Source: Vibrio genomosp. F10 str. ZF-129 (GTDB lineage Bacteria > Pseudomonadota > Gammaproteobacteria > Enterobacterales > Vibrionaceae). From it: 64,000 nt of DNA. The stretch's first letter is position 1. Every line of letters starts with the position of its first letter. The notes below the pieces were generated by a model. The model was not told where the DNA came from and searched no databases. It saw nothing but the letters and a program-made list of their open reading frames with translations. Shown in pieces: positions 1 through 8,826 of this stretch. A program made the position numbers and the translations under genes. Location of the stretch: assembly GCF_000287055.2 (NCBI RefSeq), contig NZ_AJYQ02000038.1, forward strand, positions 1 to 64,000. Direction: 5' to 3'.

Positions 1-135
1 ACCTATCTAAGCCTCTGCCTTGTCTAAATAACCATCAAGTTGCTGCAAAATCAGCTCGAAAGATCAACTCGCCCTAGTTTCTGTCATAAAAAGTTAACGT
101 TAATGTGGTTGTGAAATTTTCGTAAATTCATCATA

Positions 136-153
136 TTGTAATGACACTGTCAT
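136..153 (+). promoter_or_regulatory. Pho-box-like repeat / short palindrome
   Basis: TTGTAAT, four bases, then CTGTCAT resembles the PhoB box layout of two 7-mers 4 bp apart. The same bases form the near-palindrome ATGACAcTGTCAT. It lies 17 bp before a possible small ORF. No good -10 box follows at the spacing expected for a PhoB promoter, so this is only a candidate. Confidence 0.2.
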
Positions 154-170
154 ACAAACTCGGAGCGTTT

Positions 171-278
171 ATGGAACAACATCAAGAAATGATTCAACCT
201 TCTAACCTCGGCGTCGTTAGCCGTACTTGTTTATTTTCATTATTCTCTGTTTTGAGCATCCTTTTAGTCATCTCGTGA
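171..278 (+). CDS. possible small membrane peptide (35 aa)
   Basis: An ATG follows a GGAG ribosome-binding site at good spacing (about 6 bases) and opens a 35-codon frame. The N-terminal half is polar (MEQHQEMIQPSN). The C-terminal part, from about residue 20, is hydrophobic (LFSLFSVLSILLVIS), enough for one short membrane segment. I do not recognise the peptide. It lies upstream of, and in the same direction as, the two-component system, but about 330 bases separate them, so they need not be co-transcribed. It may be a real small membrane protein, a leader peptide, or a chance frame. The rest of 1-605 shows no convincing gene. Confidence 0.3.
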   Translation: MEQHQEMIQPSNLGVVSRTCLFSLFSVLSILLVIS

Positions 279-573
279 CCATTGAATTGCGAGTAGAGTG
301 AACGTCTAAAAATGGGTGAATCCGTTACAAGTTCAAATCAATTAAGATAGCCATAACCAGGAGAAGCCTATTATGAATGCGTTGTCATTTTAGGTACATT
401 CTCTCACTTTAAAACACCTTCTTTATTGCTGTTCTCTACTTCTTCATCATTTTTTCCTGCCATTTCCCATCGGGTCCCCAATCGTCGTTTTATCGAGATG
501 TGATCATGGTCTGTGACAGATTCAAAATTTATAAAGCTATCAATAAGCCTCATCTTGACTAATCTATACACTA

Positions 574-591
574 TGTAAAACATTTGTTAGT
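574..591. promoter_or_regulatory. candidate operator before the response regulator
   Basis: TGTAA and TTGTTA half-sites sit at the same spacing as in the perfect dyad ahead of the sugar transporter (2781-2802). The two sites match at 12 of 18 positions. This suggests that one regulator, perhaps the one encoded here, binds both. It lies about 15 bases before the response-regulator start codon, which would suit autorepression. Confidence 0.3.
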
Positions 592-605
592 AGTAGGTAA
601 CCTAG

Positions 606-1334
606 ATGCACGCGAAAGCACACATCCTAGTCGTTGATGATGATGTAGAAATTCGAGAGTTGCTTGATGAGTATTTGAATAAATCCGGTTTTAGTGTTTC
701 AACCGTTGAGGATGGCAAATACTTACATGAGTATATCGAGAAGCAGGGCTTTCCTGATTTAATTTTATTGGATGTCATGCTTCCAGGCGATGATGGCTTT
801 ACTCTGTGCCAGCAGTTAAGAAAAACCTCAACCGTTCCCATTATCATGCTGACGGCTGTTTCCGATGAAACGGATCAAATCATTGGCTTAGAAATAGGGG
901 CAGATGATTATATTGCCAAACCGTTTAATCCAAGGCAGCTTGTCGCAAGGATTAAGGCGGTGTTGCGTCGCGCTCAGATTGCTCATGAGCCACCCAGTGA
1001 TGCTATGCCCAAGACTATTGTGTTTGGCGATTGGAGCTTAGATACCTTGGCTCATCGAATTGTTAATCTAGACAATCAACAATCGCATGATTTATCTGGA
1101 AGCGATTTTGCCTTACTGATGTTGTTTCTAAGCAGGCCCAACGAGATACTTGATAGAGATACCATTTCTTTTGCGACCAAAGGCAGAGAATCGTTACCTT
1201 TTGAACGGGGTATCGACGTTCAATTAAGTCGGTTACGGAATCGATTGGGAGATAGTGCTAAGTTTCCACATTACATAAAAACGATGCGCGGTAATGGCTA
1301 TCTATTAGCTGTCCCAGTTTCCTGCGGTGGTTAA
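606..1334 (+). CDS. OmpR-family response regulator (GltR-like)
   Basis: This cytoplasmic DNA-binding response regulator (242 aa) has an N-terminal receiver domain with the acidic pocket VVDDD (10-13), phospho-acceptor Asp56 in LLDVMLP, and the conserved Lys in the KPF motif near residue 105. A winged-helix domain fills about 145-238, with an OmpR-type end (SRLRNRLGD, KTMRGNGYLL). The sensor kinase starts 2 bases after its stop. In Pseudomonas, GltR/GtrS of this type controls the gts glucose ABC transporter. Here a gts-like operon follows directly, so control of that operon is the natural inference. The family and receiver are certain; the target is inferred. The ribosome-binding site is weak. 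Confidence 0.9.
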   Translation: MHAKAHILVVDDDVEIRELLDEYLNKSGFSVSTVEDGKYLHEYIEKQGFPDLILLDVMLPGDDGFTLCQQLRKTSTVPIIMLTAVSDETDQIIGLEIGADDYIAKPFNPRQLVARIKAVLRRAQIAHEPPSDAMPKTIVFGDWSLDTLAHRIVNLDNQQSHDLSGSDFALLMLFLSRPNEILDRDTISFATKGRESLPFERGIDVQLSRLRNRLGDSAKFPHYIKTMRGNGYLLAVPVSCGG

Positions 1335-1336
1335 TA

Positions 1337-2782
1337 ATGAGCTCACCGCTTCAATTAAAACCCAATTCTTTAGTTGCTAGAACACTCTGGCTCACATTAC
1401 TTGCTGTGGTTATTGCGCAGGGTATAGCGACGTCAATTTGGTACTTTGAGTCAAAACAGAAAGAAGTAGAAGGTATTCACTCGGCATCTTCTAGTATGGC
1501 TACTATGTTTGCATCGACAGTGACCTTCTTTCAATCCCTTCCTGTTAACTATCGACACATTGTTCTAGACCAAATACGTAATATGGGGGGAACCCGTTTT
1601 TTTGTGTCGTTTAATAAAGAAAAGCTATTGGTTGAAGGCATTCCAAATACTCGTCTAAAGGCGGCTTCGGTCAGTGCGGTGACTCAAGTTTTAGAAGATA
1701 AGCTCAATAAAGTAAAATCGGTTTCGGTCGATTTTTCTCGCCCAGATAACCTGAGGTTGCTGAAAAATGATATTTACCTGAGTGATCTTCCCAAATCTTG
1801 GGCTCATCACACGTTGACTCTGGGCCCAATTAACCCACCGATACTGGTCGTCCAGATTGAATTGGCAACGGATGAATGGCTTTACATCGCGGCACTTCTT
1901 CCTGCTCCTTATGTCACCTTGCATGATACGATTTTGGGGCGTGAGCAGATCCTATTTTTGGTTCTATCGACTCTCATATTGCTTTTGCTTACCTACTTGC
2001 TGGTTAGGCGACAAGTAAAACCCTTGAAACGGCTAGCCAAAGCGGCCAATGAGATGAGTATGGACATCGATCAGCCTCCGCTGAGAGAAGAAGGGGCCAG
2101 TGAGTTAGTGACCGCTACCCGAGCGTTTAATCGCATGCAAAGTCGTATTCGACGCTATGTTTCTGATAGAGAGCATCTTTTCTCTGCAATTTCTCACGAT
2201 TTGAAAACGCCGATTACTCGACTGAGGTTAAGGGCGGAATTACTCGAAAGTGACGTGAAAAGAAACAAGTTTAATAACGATCTTGATGAGTTAGAAATCA
2301 TGGTCAAAGGGGCGCTGCAATGTGTTCGAGATACTGACCTGCATGAAAATAATGCGTATATCGACATCAATCATGCGATTCAATCGGTTATTGAGTCTCA
2401 TAATCAATATGAGGAAAAAGTGTCATTTTACCCGATTGATCTGGGTACGATTGTGGCCAAGCCTCTAGCGATTAAAAGGGTGCTGACCAATATCATCGAT
2501 AACGCGGTTAAGTATGGTGAGAGAGTGCAAGTTGTCACGACACAAACCGATGAATGGATCAAAATCATTGTGACTGATCATGGCCCAGGGATAGCAGAGG
2601 ATAAGCTCGAAGCGGTATTTGAACCTTATTTTCGCATCGCCACAGACGAAGATGGTCATGGGTTAGGACTAGGAATTTGCCGCAATATTCTTCATGGACA
2701 TGGTGGAGATCTCATTATTAGTAATCTAGAGAGCGGTGGTTTGAAAGCGCAAATCTACATTCCACGAGGTCTAGAAGTGTAA
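1337..2782 (+). CDS. sensor histidine kinase of the sugar-transport locus (GtrS-like)
   Basis: This is an inner-membrane sensor kinase (481 aa). One membrane segment lies at about 17-37 and a second at about 203-223. Between them is a periplasmic sensor domain of about 165 residues with no motif I recognise. A HAMP linker follows. The H-box (AISHDLKTPITRLR) places the phosphorylated histidine at 287. The ATP-binding domain has an N-box (NIIDNAVKYG), a G1-box (DHGPGIAED) and a G2-box (GHGLGLGI). It is the cognate partner of the regulator 2 bases upstream. Position before the sugar importer suggests it senses a sugar or sugar acid in the periplasm; the ligand is unknown. Confidence 0.9.
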   Translation: MSSPLQLKPNSLVARTLWLTLLAVVIAQGIATSIWYFESKQKEVEGIHSASSSMATMFASTVTFFQSLPVNYRHIVLDQIRNMGGTRFFVSFNKEKLLVEGIPNTRLKAASVSAVTQVLEDKLNKVKSVSVDFSRPDNLRLLKNDIYLSDLPKSWAHHTLTLGPINPPILVVQIELATDEWLYIAALLPAPYVTLHDTILGREQILFLVLSTLILLLLTYLLVRRQVKPLKRLAKAANEMSMDIDQPPLREEGASELVTATRAFNRMQSRIRRYVSDREHLFSAISHDLKTPITRLRLRAELLESDVKRNKFNNDLDELEIMVKGALQCVRDTDLHENNAYIDINHAIQSVIESHNQYEEKVSFYPIDLGTIVAKPLAIKRVLTNIIDNAVKYGERVQVVTTQTDEWIKIIVTDHGPGIAEDKLEAVFEPYFRIATDEDGHGLGLGICRNILHGHGGDLIISNLESGGLKAQIYIPRGLEV

Positions 2783-2802
2783 TGTAACAAGATTGTTACA
2801 TT
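2781..2802. promoter_or_regulatory. perfect 10-bp dyad before the sugar importer
   Basis: AATGTAACAA, GA, TTGTTACATT is a perfect inverted repeat starting at the kinase stop codon, 138 bases before gtsA. No T-run follows, so it looks more like a protein-binding site than a terminator. A weaker copy lies before the response-regulator gene (574-591). Confidence 0.45.
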
Positions 2803-2939
2803 GCGGTTACGGTTTGTTTCAGAACTTCGGCGATGATTGGTTAGACTTCCAGTATTCGAGTATGAATGCTCGTTTATTGTTGTTCAGTTAAGTAATGCTC
2901 TTAATGAGCAATGACTAATCCAATACATGGAAGATAATA

Positions 2940-4202
2940 ATGAAAATGAATAAAACCCTACTTACCTTATCTCTTTTGTCTGCTGCCTCTCTGTCTGCTT
3001 CTTCACTGTCTCACGCTGGTGAAGTTGAAGTTCTTCACTGGTGGACCGCTGGTGGTGAAGCTAAATCCGCTGCTGTTTTAAAAGATATGATCGAGCAACA
3101 AGGTCATACGTGGAAAGATTTTGCGGTCGCTGGCGGCGGTGGTGAAAGTGCCATGACGGTTCTGAAAACCCGCGCGGTATCAGGCAATCCTCCTTCGGCG
3201 GCTCAAATTAAAGGGCATGATATTCAAGAATGGGGTGGATTAGGTTTTTTAACCTCTCTTGACGAAACAGCAAAGCAAGAAAAATGGGATGACATTCTTC
3301 CATCGGTTGTGACTAACGTGATGAAATTCGATGGTGAATATGTTGCCGTGCCGGTGAACGTTCATCGTGTAAACTGGCTATGGGCAAACCCTGAAGTCCT
3401 TAAAAAATCAGGCGTTGAAGTTCCGACTACGCTTGACGAGTTCTTTATTGCGGGCGACAAAATTAAGGCCGCTGGCTTTATTCCTTTAGCGCATGGTGGT
3501 CAGCCTTGGCAAGACGCGACGGTATTCGAGGCTGTTGCTCTTGAAGTGTTAGGCAGTGAAGACTACAACAAAGCGTTCGTGGACTTAGACATGAGCGTGT
3601 TATCTGGCGACAAAATGACGGAAGTGTTCACTAAGTTTAAGAAGATCCGTGATTACATCGACTCAAACTCTCCAGGTCGTGATTGGAACGTAGCGACATC
3701 TATGGTCATTAATGGTGAAGCGGCAATGCAAATCATGGGCGATTGGGCGAAAGGTGAATTTACCGCAGCGGGAAAAGTGCCGGGTAAAGATTACATCTGT
3801 GCACCAGCGCCAGGCACCAGCGGTCAATTCACCTTTAATATTGATAGCTTTGCGTTCTTCGAGCTAAGTGAAACGGCGAATCAACAAGCGCAGCAAGATC
3901 TTGCCAAAACCATTCTCACTAAAGACTTCCAAGAGGTCTTCAATCTTAACAAAGGTTCAATCCCTGTCCGTTTAGATATGGATATGTCGAAGTTTGATCA
4001 GTGTGCTTTAGACTCGATGGCAACCTTTAAAGAAAGTGCAACAACGGGCGATCTTGTTCCGAGTATGGCGCATGGTTTATCCACCACCAGCTATGCACAA
4101 GGTGCTATTTACGATGTCGTTACCAACTTCTTTAATGACCCGAAAGCCGATCCTAAAGAAGCCGCAGCGAAGCTCGCTAAAGCAGTTAAAGCAGCGATCT
4201 AA
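2940..4202 (+). CDS. gtsA: sugar ABC transporter, periplasmic binding protein (GtsA-like)
   Basis: This is the periplasmic solute-binding protein of a glucose/mannose-type ABC importer (420 aa, about the length of Pseudomonas GtsA). A signal peptide covers 1-26, with a likely cut in SHA-GE. The mature start [16 protein letters not shown] and the motif [14 protein letters not shown] are typical of the glucose-binding CUT1 proteins. The two permeases and the ATPase follow in the same direction. Hairpins after the stop may stabilise this part of the mRNA, as expected for a binding protein needed in excess. Glucose or mannose is inferred from family resemblance. An in-frame ATG two codons later is an alternative start. 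Confidence 0.88.
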   Translation: MKMNKTLLTLSLLSAASLSASSLSHAGEVEVLHWWTAGGEAKSAAVLKDMIEQQGHTWKDFAVAGGGGESAMTVLKTRAVSGNPPSAAQIKGHDIQEWGGLGFLTSLDETAKQEKWDDILPSVVTNVMKFDGEYVAVPVNVHRVNWLWANPEVLKKSGVEVPTTLDEFFIAGDKIKAAGFIPLAHGGQPWQDATVFEAVALEVLGSEDYNKAFVDLDMSVLSGDKMTEVFTKFKKIRDYIDSNSPGRDWNVATSMVINGEAAMQIMGDWAKGEFTAAGKVPGKDYICAPAPGTSGQFTFNIDSFAFFELSETANQQAQQDLAKTILTKDFQEVFNLNKGSIPVRLDMDMSKFDQCALDSMATFKESATTGDLVPSMAHGLSTTSYAQGAIYDVVTNFFNDPKADPKEAAAKLAKAVKAAI

Positions 4203-4213
4203 CGTTTACCCTT

Positions 4214-4276
4214 AGCCTTTTGTTTATAAGGCTTTAGAAAAGACCCCCAGTGTGGATAGGCTGTCATGGCCTATTC
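4214..4276 (+). other. two hairpins between gtsA and gtsB
   Basis: AGCCTT/AAGGCT (4214-4233) and GGATAGGC/GCCTATTC (4254-4276) can fold in the 146-base gap. Neither has a proper T-run, so they probably limit 3' decay or cause partial termination. Confidence 0.4.
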
Positions 4277-4348
4277 ATACTTTACCAACGCACGCACTGT
4301 CTTTTTCAACACTGCTTGTCTTGGTTGGTTATATAACAAGGAAACGTT

Positions 4349-5272
4349 ATGGAGCATGTTTTGACTCAGTCAACAAAAAAACCAACAGTGAAGCCTAAAT
4401 TCACCGATAGGTTACAACATTGGCTACCAAAGATTGTACTTGCCCCAACGATGCTCATGACAGTAGTGTGCATATACGGTTACATTTTTTGGACAGCGAC
4501 TCTTTCATTCACAAATTCTCGATTTTTACCCAGTTTTAACTTTGTGGGCTGGGCTCAATACGAAAAGCTATTGGACAATGACCGTTGGATCACATCGATC
4601 ACTAACCTCGGTCTTTTTGGTGGTCTGTTCATGTTGGTCGCCATTGGGCTTGGTGTACTGCTTGCTATCTTTCTTGACCAGAATATTCGCCAAGAAGGGG
4701 CGATTCGTACCATCTATCTTTACCCAATGGCGTTATCGTTCATCGTAACAGGTACCGCATGGAAGTGGATTCTTAATCCTGGATTAGGCATTGAAAAAAT
4801 GATGCATGATTGGGGGTTCGTCGATTTCAAATTTGACTGGCTCGTCAATTCTGAAATGTCGGTTTATACCCTGGTGATCGCTGCGGTTTGGCAATCCTCT
4901 GGATTCGTCATGGCGATGTTCCTCGCGGGGCTTCGTGGTATCGATTCATCGATAATTAAAGCGGCGCAAATCGATGGTGCAGGTTTACCAGCCATCTACA
5001 TGAAAATTGTTCTGCCGTGTTTACGCCCGGTCTTTTTTAGCGCCATCATCATCACATCACACATTGCCATTAAGAGCTTTGATTTAGTGACGGCCATGAC
5101 TGCTGGAGGCCCGGGTTATTCATCGGATCTGCCAGCCTTGTTTATGTATGCACACTCATTTACGCGCGGCCAAATTGGTTTAGGTGCGGCGAGTGCAATG
5201 ATGATGTTAGCGGGAATACTTGCGATTTTAGTACCGTATCTCTACTCCGAACTTAGGGAGAAAAAATCATGA
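4349..5272 (+). CDS. gtsB: sugar ABC transporter permease (GtsB-like)
   Basis: This MalF-type inner-membrane permease (307 aa) has about six membrane segments between residues 29 and 300. Its EAA loop, AAQIDGAGLPAIYMKIVLP (near 208-226), docks with the ATPase. Family members pair with a MalG-type partner, which is the next gene. The start has a good ribosome-binding site (AAGGAAA). The end overlaps the next start as ATGA, so the two are translationally coupled. Confidence 0.88.
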   Translation: MEHVLTQSTKKPTVKPKFTDRLQHWLPKIVLAPTMLMTVVCIYGYIFWTATLSFTNSRFLPSFNFVGWAQYEKLLDNDRWITSITNLGLFGGLFMLVAIGLGVLLAIFLDQNIRQEGAIRTIYLYPMALSFIVTGTAWKWILNPGLGIEKMMHDWGFVDFKFDWLVNSEMSVYTLVIAAVWQSSGFVMAMFLAGLRGIDSSIIKAAQIDGAGLPAIYMKIVLPCLRPVFFSAIIITSHIAIKSFDLVTAMTAGGPGYSSDLPALFMYAHSFTRGQIGLGAASAMMMLAGILAILVPYLYSELREKKS

Positions 5273-6126
5273 GTAATCAGCTTAATGTGGGTCGACTGTT
5301 TATTTACTCGATTCTCATCTTCTTTTGCTTAGTCTATCTAATGCCTTTATTCGTCATGGTGATTACCTCATTTAAGACGTTACCTGACATTAAGGCGGGT
5401 AACTTGATGAGCTTACCCAAAGAGTGGGTGTTTGATGCCTGGTATAAAGCGTGGGATGGCGCTTGCACAGGAGTGAAATGTGAAGGTGTGAAAGGCTATT
5501 TTTGGAATTCATTTCAAATGGTGATTCCAGCTGTGGCTATTTCCACGCTATTGGGTGCTTTCAATGGTTACGTGGTGACGAAGTGGCAATTTAGAGGCTC
5601 TAACCTCTTTTTTAGTCTGCTTCTGTTTGGCTGCTTTATTCCATTTCAAGTGGTGTTATTACCAATGGCGGCGGTGCTTGGCAAGCTAGGATTAGCGAAT
5701 ACAAATACCGGTCTTATCTTTGTGCACGTTGTATACGGCATGGCGTTTACCACGCTGTTTTTCCGAAATTTTTATTTAGGCATTCCCGATGAGTTGGTTA
5801 AAGCCGCCAAACTCGACGGAGCGGGCTTTTTCACAATTTTCTTTAAGATTTTATTACCGCTTTCCACGCCGATTATTATGGTCACGGTCATCTGGCAGTT
5901 TACCGCCATTTGGAATGACTTCTTATTTGGTGTGGTGTACTCAGGCTCTGAAACACAACCTATTACTGTCGCGTTGAATAACTTGGTCAACACCAGTACC
6001 GGCATTAAGGAATATAACGTAGACATGGCCGCCGCTATCATTGCCGCGCTTCCTACCTTATTGGTTTATGTATTAGCAGGAAAATACTTTGTTCGTGGCC
6101 TAACGGCAGGATCGGTAAAAGGATAA
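5269..6126 (+). CDS. gtsC: sugar ABC transporter permease (GtsC-like)
   Basis: This is the MalG-type second permease (285 aa), with about six membrane segments and the EAA loop [19 protein letters not shown] near 182-200. Its start overlaps the gtsB stop by 4 bases, and the strong site AGGGAG lies inside the end of gtsB. The ATPase begins 5 bases after its stop. A small insert with two cysteines ([13 protein letters not shown], near 65-77) sits in the first periplasmic loop and could form a disulphide; this is also seen in some glucose-type relatives. Confidence 0.88.
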   Translation: MSNQLNVGRLFIYSILIFFCLVYLMPLFVMVITSFKTLPDIKAGNLMSLPKEWVFDAWYKAWDGACTGVKCEGVKGYFWNSFQMVIPAVAISTLLGAFNGYVVTKWQFRGSNLFFSLLLFGCFIPFQVVLLPMAAVLGKLGLANTNTGLIFVHVVYGMAFTTLFFRNFYLGIPDELVKAAKLDGAGFFTIFFKILLPLSTPIIMVTVIWQFTAIWNDFLFGVVYSGSETQPITVALNNLVNTSTGIKEYNVDMAAAIIAALPTLLVYVLAGKYFVRGLTAGSVKG

Positions 6127-6131
6127 TTATT

Positions 6132-7244
6132 ATGGCAACACTAGAACTGAAACAGATCCGCAAAACCTACCCAAAAGCGGACCAAGAAACATTGAAAGGC
6201 ATCGATATTAGTATCGAATCCGGTGAGTTTTTGATTTTGGTTGGCCCTTCAGGCTGCGGGAAATCCACATTGATGAATACCATCGCTGGACTCGAAGATA
6301 TTAATGAAGGTGAGATTGTTATTGATGGTACTGATGTCGCAAGCGTAGAGCCAAAAGACCGTGATATTGCGATGGTGTTTCAGTCTTATGCACTGTACCC
6401 AAATATGACGGTAAGGGGGAATATCGCGTTTGGTTTGAAAATTCGGAAAATGCCGCAAGTCAAAATCGATGCAGAGGTCAACCGCGTGGCTGAAATGCTG
6501 CAAATCGAACAGTTGCTTGACCGTAAGCCGTCACAGCTTTCGGGTGGACAAAGACAACGTGTGGCCATGGGGCGCGCACTGGCTCGTAGACCTAAGCTAT
6601 ATCTGTTTGATGAGCCTTTGTCGAATTTGGATGCCAAATTACGAGTTGAAATGCGCCATCAAATCAAGCGCCTACACCAAAAGCTCAACACCACCATAGT
6701 GTATGTCACCCACGATCAGATTGAAGCCATGACGTTGGCGGATCGGATTGCGGTCATGAAAGATGGTGAGTTGCAGCAGTTAGGGACACCTAAAGAGATC
6801 TACAACAAGCCGAATAATATGTTTGTTGCCGGTTTCATGGGGTCACCGTCAATGAACTTTATTAAAACGATGGTCGATCTCGATAACGAAGACAATCCGA
6901 TTATTCGAGTTACCGGGTCAAATGATCAAGAGCATCATATAAAGCTACCTCAATCAATGCGCCAGCAAGATGGAAAAGAGGTGGTGATTGGACTAAGACC
7001 TGAACATATCAGTGACTCACAAGGTGAAGATACGACCGCCTCGACGCTGTTGGATTTAAAGCTAGAAGTTCTAGAGCCGACCGGGCCTGATACGATTGCC
7101 ATGATTAAGGTGAATGACCAAGAGGTAGCGTGTCGTCTTTCACCAGAGTTTGAGGTGAGTGTAGGGCAGATGGCGCCTCTGCATTTTGACCTGTCAAAAG
7201 CGGTATTTTTTGATGCGAAAACAGAAAATCGGATTGATTTTTAA
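6132..7244 (+). CDS. gtsD: sugar ABC transporter ATPase (GtsD/MalK-like)
   Basis: This is the cytoplasmic energy-coupling subunit (370 aa) of the CUT1 importer. It shows Walker A (GPSGCGKST, near 37-45), a Q-loop, the signature LSGGQRQR (near 136-143), Walker B ([13 protein letters not shown]) and the switch histidine (YVTHDQ). The C-terminal third (240-370) is the MalK-type TOBE/OB regulatory domain with GLRPEH. It is the last gene of the operon. A folded element and a strong terminator follow. Confidence 0.9.
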   Translation: MATLELKQIRKTYPKADQETLKGIDISIESGEFLILVGPSGCGKSTLMNTIAGLEDINEGEIVIDGTDVASVEPKDRDIAMVFQSYALYPNMTVRGNIAFGLKIRKMPQVKIDAEVNRVAEMLQIEQLLDRKPSQLSGGQRQRVAMGRALARRPKLYLFDEPLSNLDAKLRVEMRHQIKRLHQKLNTTIVYVTHDQIEAMTLADRIAVMKDGELQQLGTPKEIYNKPNNMFVAGFMGSPSMNFIKTMVDLDNEDNPIIRVTGSNDQEHHIKLPQSMRQQDGKEVVIGLRPEHISDSQGEDTTASTLLDLKLEVLEPTGPDTIAMIKVNDQEVACRLSPEFEVSVGQMAPLHFDLSKAVFFDAKTENRIDF

Positions 7245-7270
7245 CAAGGCTCAATGAATCGCAACCGTTC

Positions 7271-7376
7271 TAAAGTGCACCTTCCATTTGAGTGATGACC
7301 GATTTCAGATAGGTCATCAGCTTGAATGTTCGGGGGAGTATTCAAGCTGATTTTATACTTGGGATGGTGCACTTTA
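7271..7376 (+). other. folded RNA-like element after gtsD
   Basis: Perfect 11-bp outer arms TAAAGTGCACC (7271-7281) and GGTGCACTTTA (7366-7376) enclose two hairpins. One is GATGACC/GGTCATC (7294-7318). The other is AGCTTGAAT/ATTCAAGCT (7319-7348), extendable to 12 bp and followed by TTTTAT. Inner strands near 7286-7293 and 7356-7364 can pair further using G-U pairs on the plus strand, which favours an RNA from that strand. It could be a 3'UTR structure or small RNA of the gts transcript, a compound terminator, or a small inverted-repeat mobile remnant. I do not recognise a known family. Confidence 0.45.
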
Positions 7377-7396
7377 CTCATGAATGTCACGAGTAC

Positions 7397-7438
7397 AAAA
7401 AAGTGAAAGTGGGAGGATGACTCACTTTCACTTTTTTT
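7397..7438 (+). terminator. terminator of the gts operon
   Basis: AAAAAAGTGAAAGTG and CACTTTCACTTTTTTT form a long stem around an 11-base loop, with A-run and T-run on opposite sides. It could therefore work in both directions. Confidence 0.8.
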
Positions 7439-7469
7439 GTTTGACGCTGTTGGGTAGTTCAAGCCGACC

Positions 7470-7507
7470 GTGCTAAGTGCTAAGTGCTAAGTGCTAAGTG
7501 CTAAGTG
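7470..7507. repeat. 7-bp tandem repeat (GTGCTAA x 5.4)
   Basis: Five perfect head-to-tail copies of GTGCTAA are followed by a partial GTG. It lies between the gts terminator and the dctP promoter. Such short perfect repeats are prone to slippage and may vary in copy number between strains. They could also be an iterated binding site, but no protein is known to me for this motif. Confidence 0.9.
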
Positions 7508-7681
7508 ATTTCTGTTATGCGCTATGTGTCATTTACCCCCCTTTTGGCGATTTCAATGGGTCATTTTCCACACATTTATTTACATTTAGCTTAGGTAGAG
7601 AACTCAAATTCATCGTCATACACTGACTTCTTATTATTCAATCCCTTACCGATAAAGGCTTGAGCACAATTTGTTACAAAC

Positions 7682-7697
7682 TGGCTTGTTAATTGCT
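7682..7697 (+). promoter_or_regulatory. sigma-54 promoter of dctPQM
   Basis: TGGCTTG, four bases, TTGCT matches the -24/-12 consensus (TGGCACG-N4-TTGCW) with correct GG-to-GC spacing. It is 57 bases before the dctP start. The neighbouring DctD is a sigma-54 activator, which supports the call. A TTTGTTACAAA near-dyad just upstream (about 7667-7677) could be part of an activator site. Confidence 0.82.
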
Positions 7698-7753
7698 CTA
7701 TTAGAAGCATCAGCCCATAGATGGTGCTGTTTTATTACTAAGGAGAATAAATA

Positions 7754-8749
7754 ATGTTTAAGCCTCTTACCCTGCTGTCTGTCTCTGCTCTGGCATTGAC
7801 AAGTTTTAATGCTGCTGCGAACTGCGATCCGGGTGAAATCGTGATCAAATTCAGTCATGTAACCAATACAGACAAACACCCTAAGGGAATTGCTGCTTCG
7901 TTGTTAGAAGAGCGTGTAAACACGGAAATGAACGGTAAAGCTTGTATGCAAGTTTTCCCTAACTCGACACTGTACGATGATGACAAAGTGTTAGAAGCCA
8001 TGCTAAACGGTGATGTTCAATTAGCGGCTCCATCGTTATCAAAGTTTGAAAAGTTCACGAAAAAGTTCCGTATCTTTGACTTACCGTTTCTGTTTGACGA
8101 TGTGGAAGCCGTCGATCGTTTCCAAAATTCAGAGTCAGGTGACAAGCTTAAAAATGCGATGCAAAGACGCGGATTGCAAGGTTTGGGTTTTTGGCACAAT
8201 GGCATGAAGCAAATGTCGGCTAACGTACCGCTCATATCTCCCAAAGATGCCGATGGCCTCAAGTTCCGAGTTCAGGCTTCGGATGTTCTGGTCGCTCAGT
8301 TTGAACAGCTTGGTGCAAACCCACAAAAAATGTCGTTTAAAGAAGTGTACGGTGGCCTTCAAACTAAGGTTATCGATGGTCAGGAAAATACTTGGTCAAA
8401 CATTTACGGTAAGAAGTTCTTTGAAGTTCAAGATGGCACAACAGAAACTAACCACGGTATTTTAGATTACCTCCTTGTGACGTCGAATGACTTCTGGAAA
8501 GAACTGCCTGATGATGTTCGTGATCAGCTTGGTACCATCATCAAGGAAGTGACAGAGGCGCGTAACGCGAAATCTTCTGAAGTGAATCTTGCGAACCGTA
8601 ACAACATTATTGAAGCGGGTGGTGAAGTTCGTACGTTAACCGATGCTCAAAGACAAGAATGGGTGACGGCGATGAAACCTGTTTGGAAGAAATTTGAGAA
8701 AGATATCGGCGCAGATCTTATTGAAGCGGCTATCGCATCAAATAATTAA
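7754..8749 (+). CDS. dctP: C4-dicarboxylate TRAP transporter, binding protein DctP
   Basis: This is the periplasmic receptor of the tripartite TRAP carrier (331 aa), which captures succinate, fumarate or malate. A signal peptide ends near residue 22 (NAAA-NC). The DctP signature is clear: VIKFSHV at the mature start, the conserved arginine in LKFRVQAS that contacts the carboxylate, and VIDGQENTW. The ribosome-binding site AAGGAG precedes the start. dctQ and dctM follow, and the dctBD regulators converge from the other side. The substrate is inferred from the regulators and from resemblance to characterised DctP. Confidence 0.92.
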   Translation: MFKPLTLLSVSALALTSFNAAANCDPGEIVIKFSHVTNTDKHPKGIAASLLEERVNTEMNGKACMQVFPNSTLYDDDKVLEAMLNGDVQLAAPSLSKFEKFTKKFRIFDLPFLFDDVEAVDRFQNSESGDKLKNAMQRRGLQGLGFWHNGMKQMSANVPLISPKDADGLKFRVQASDVLVAQFEQLGANPQKMSFKEVYGGLQTKVIDGQENTWSNIYGKKFFEVQDGTTETNHGILDYLLVTSNDFWKELPDDVRDQLGTIIKEVTEARNAKSSEVNLANRNNIIEAGGEVRTLTDAQRQEWVTAMKPVWKKFEKDIGADLIEAAIASNN

Positions 8750-8765
8750 TCTCTCCTTTTTAAAT

Positions 8766-8794
8766 GCCCACTCCATTGGTGGGCTTTGTTGTTT
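8766..8794 (+). terminator. hairpin between dctP and dctQ
   Basis: GCCCAC, a 7-base loop, GTGGGC, then TTTGTTGTTT. This is terminator-like, directly after dctP, and probably allows partial read-through so that the binding protein is made in excess over DctQM. It argues against an early dctQ start that would place the hairpin inside the coding region. Confidence 0.55.
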
Positions 8795-8826
8795 CTTGGC
8801 ACTGGTTTTGGGTGCCACATTACCTG

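Noticed and set aside
373..393. A 6-codon frame with a good AGGAG ribosome-binding site, followed by a hydrophobic stretch in another frame to about 560
   Set aside because: Too short, and joining it to the following stretch would need a frameshift with no homologue to justify it.
7241..7462. Minus-strand 73-aa frame across the folded element
   Set aside because: It overlaps the inverted repeats and terminator and has low-complexity Ser/Glu/His composition; most likely a chance frame.
8764..8826. N-terminal extension of DctQ
   Set aside because: It would start at the dctP-end hairpin, has no ribosome-binding site, and the extra residues do not look like DctQ.
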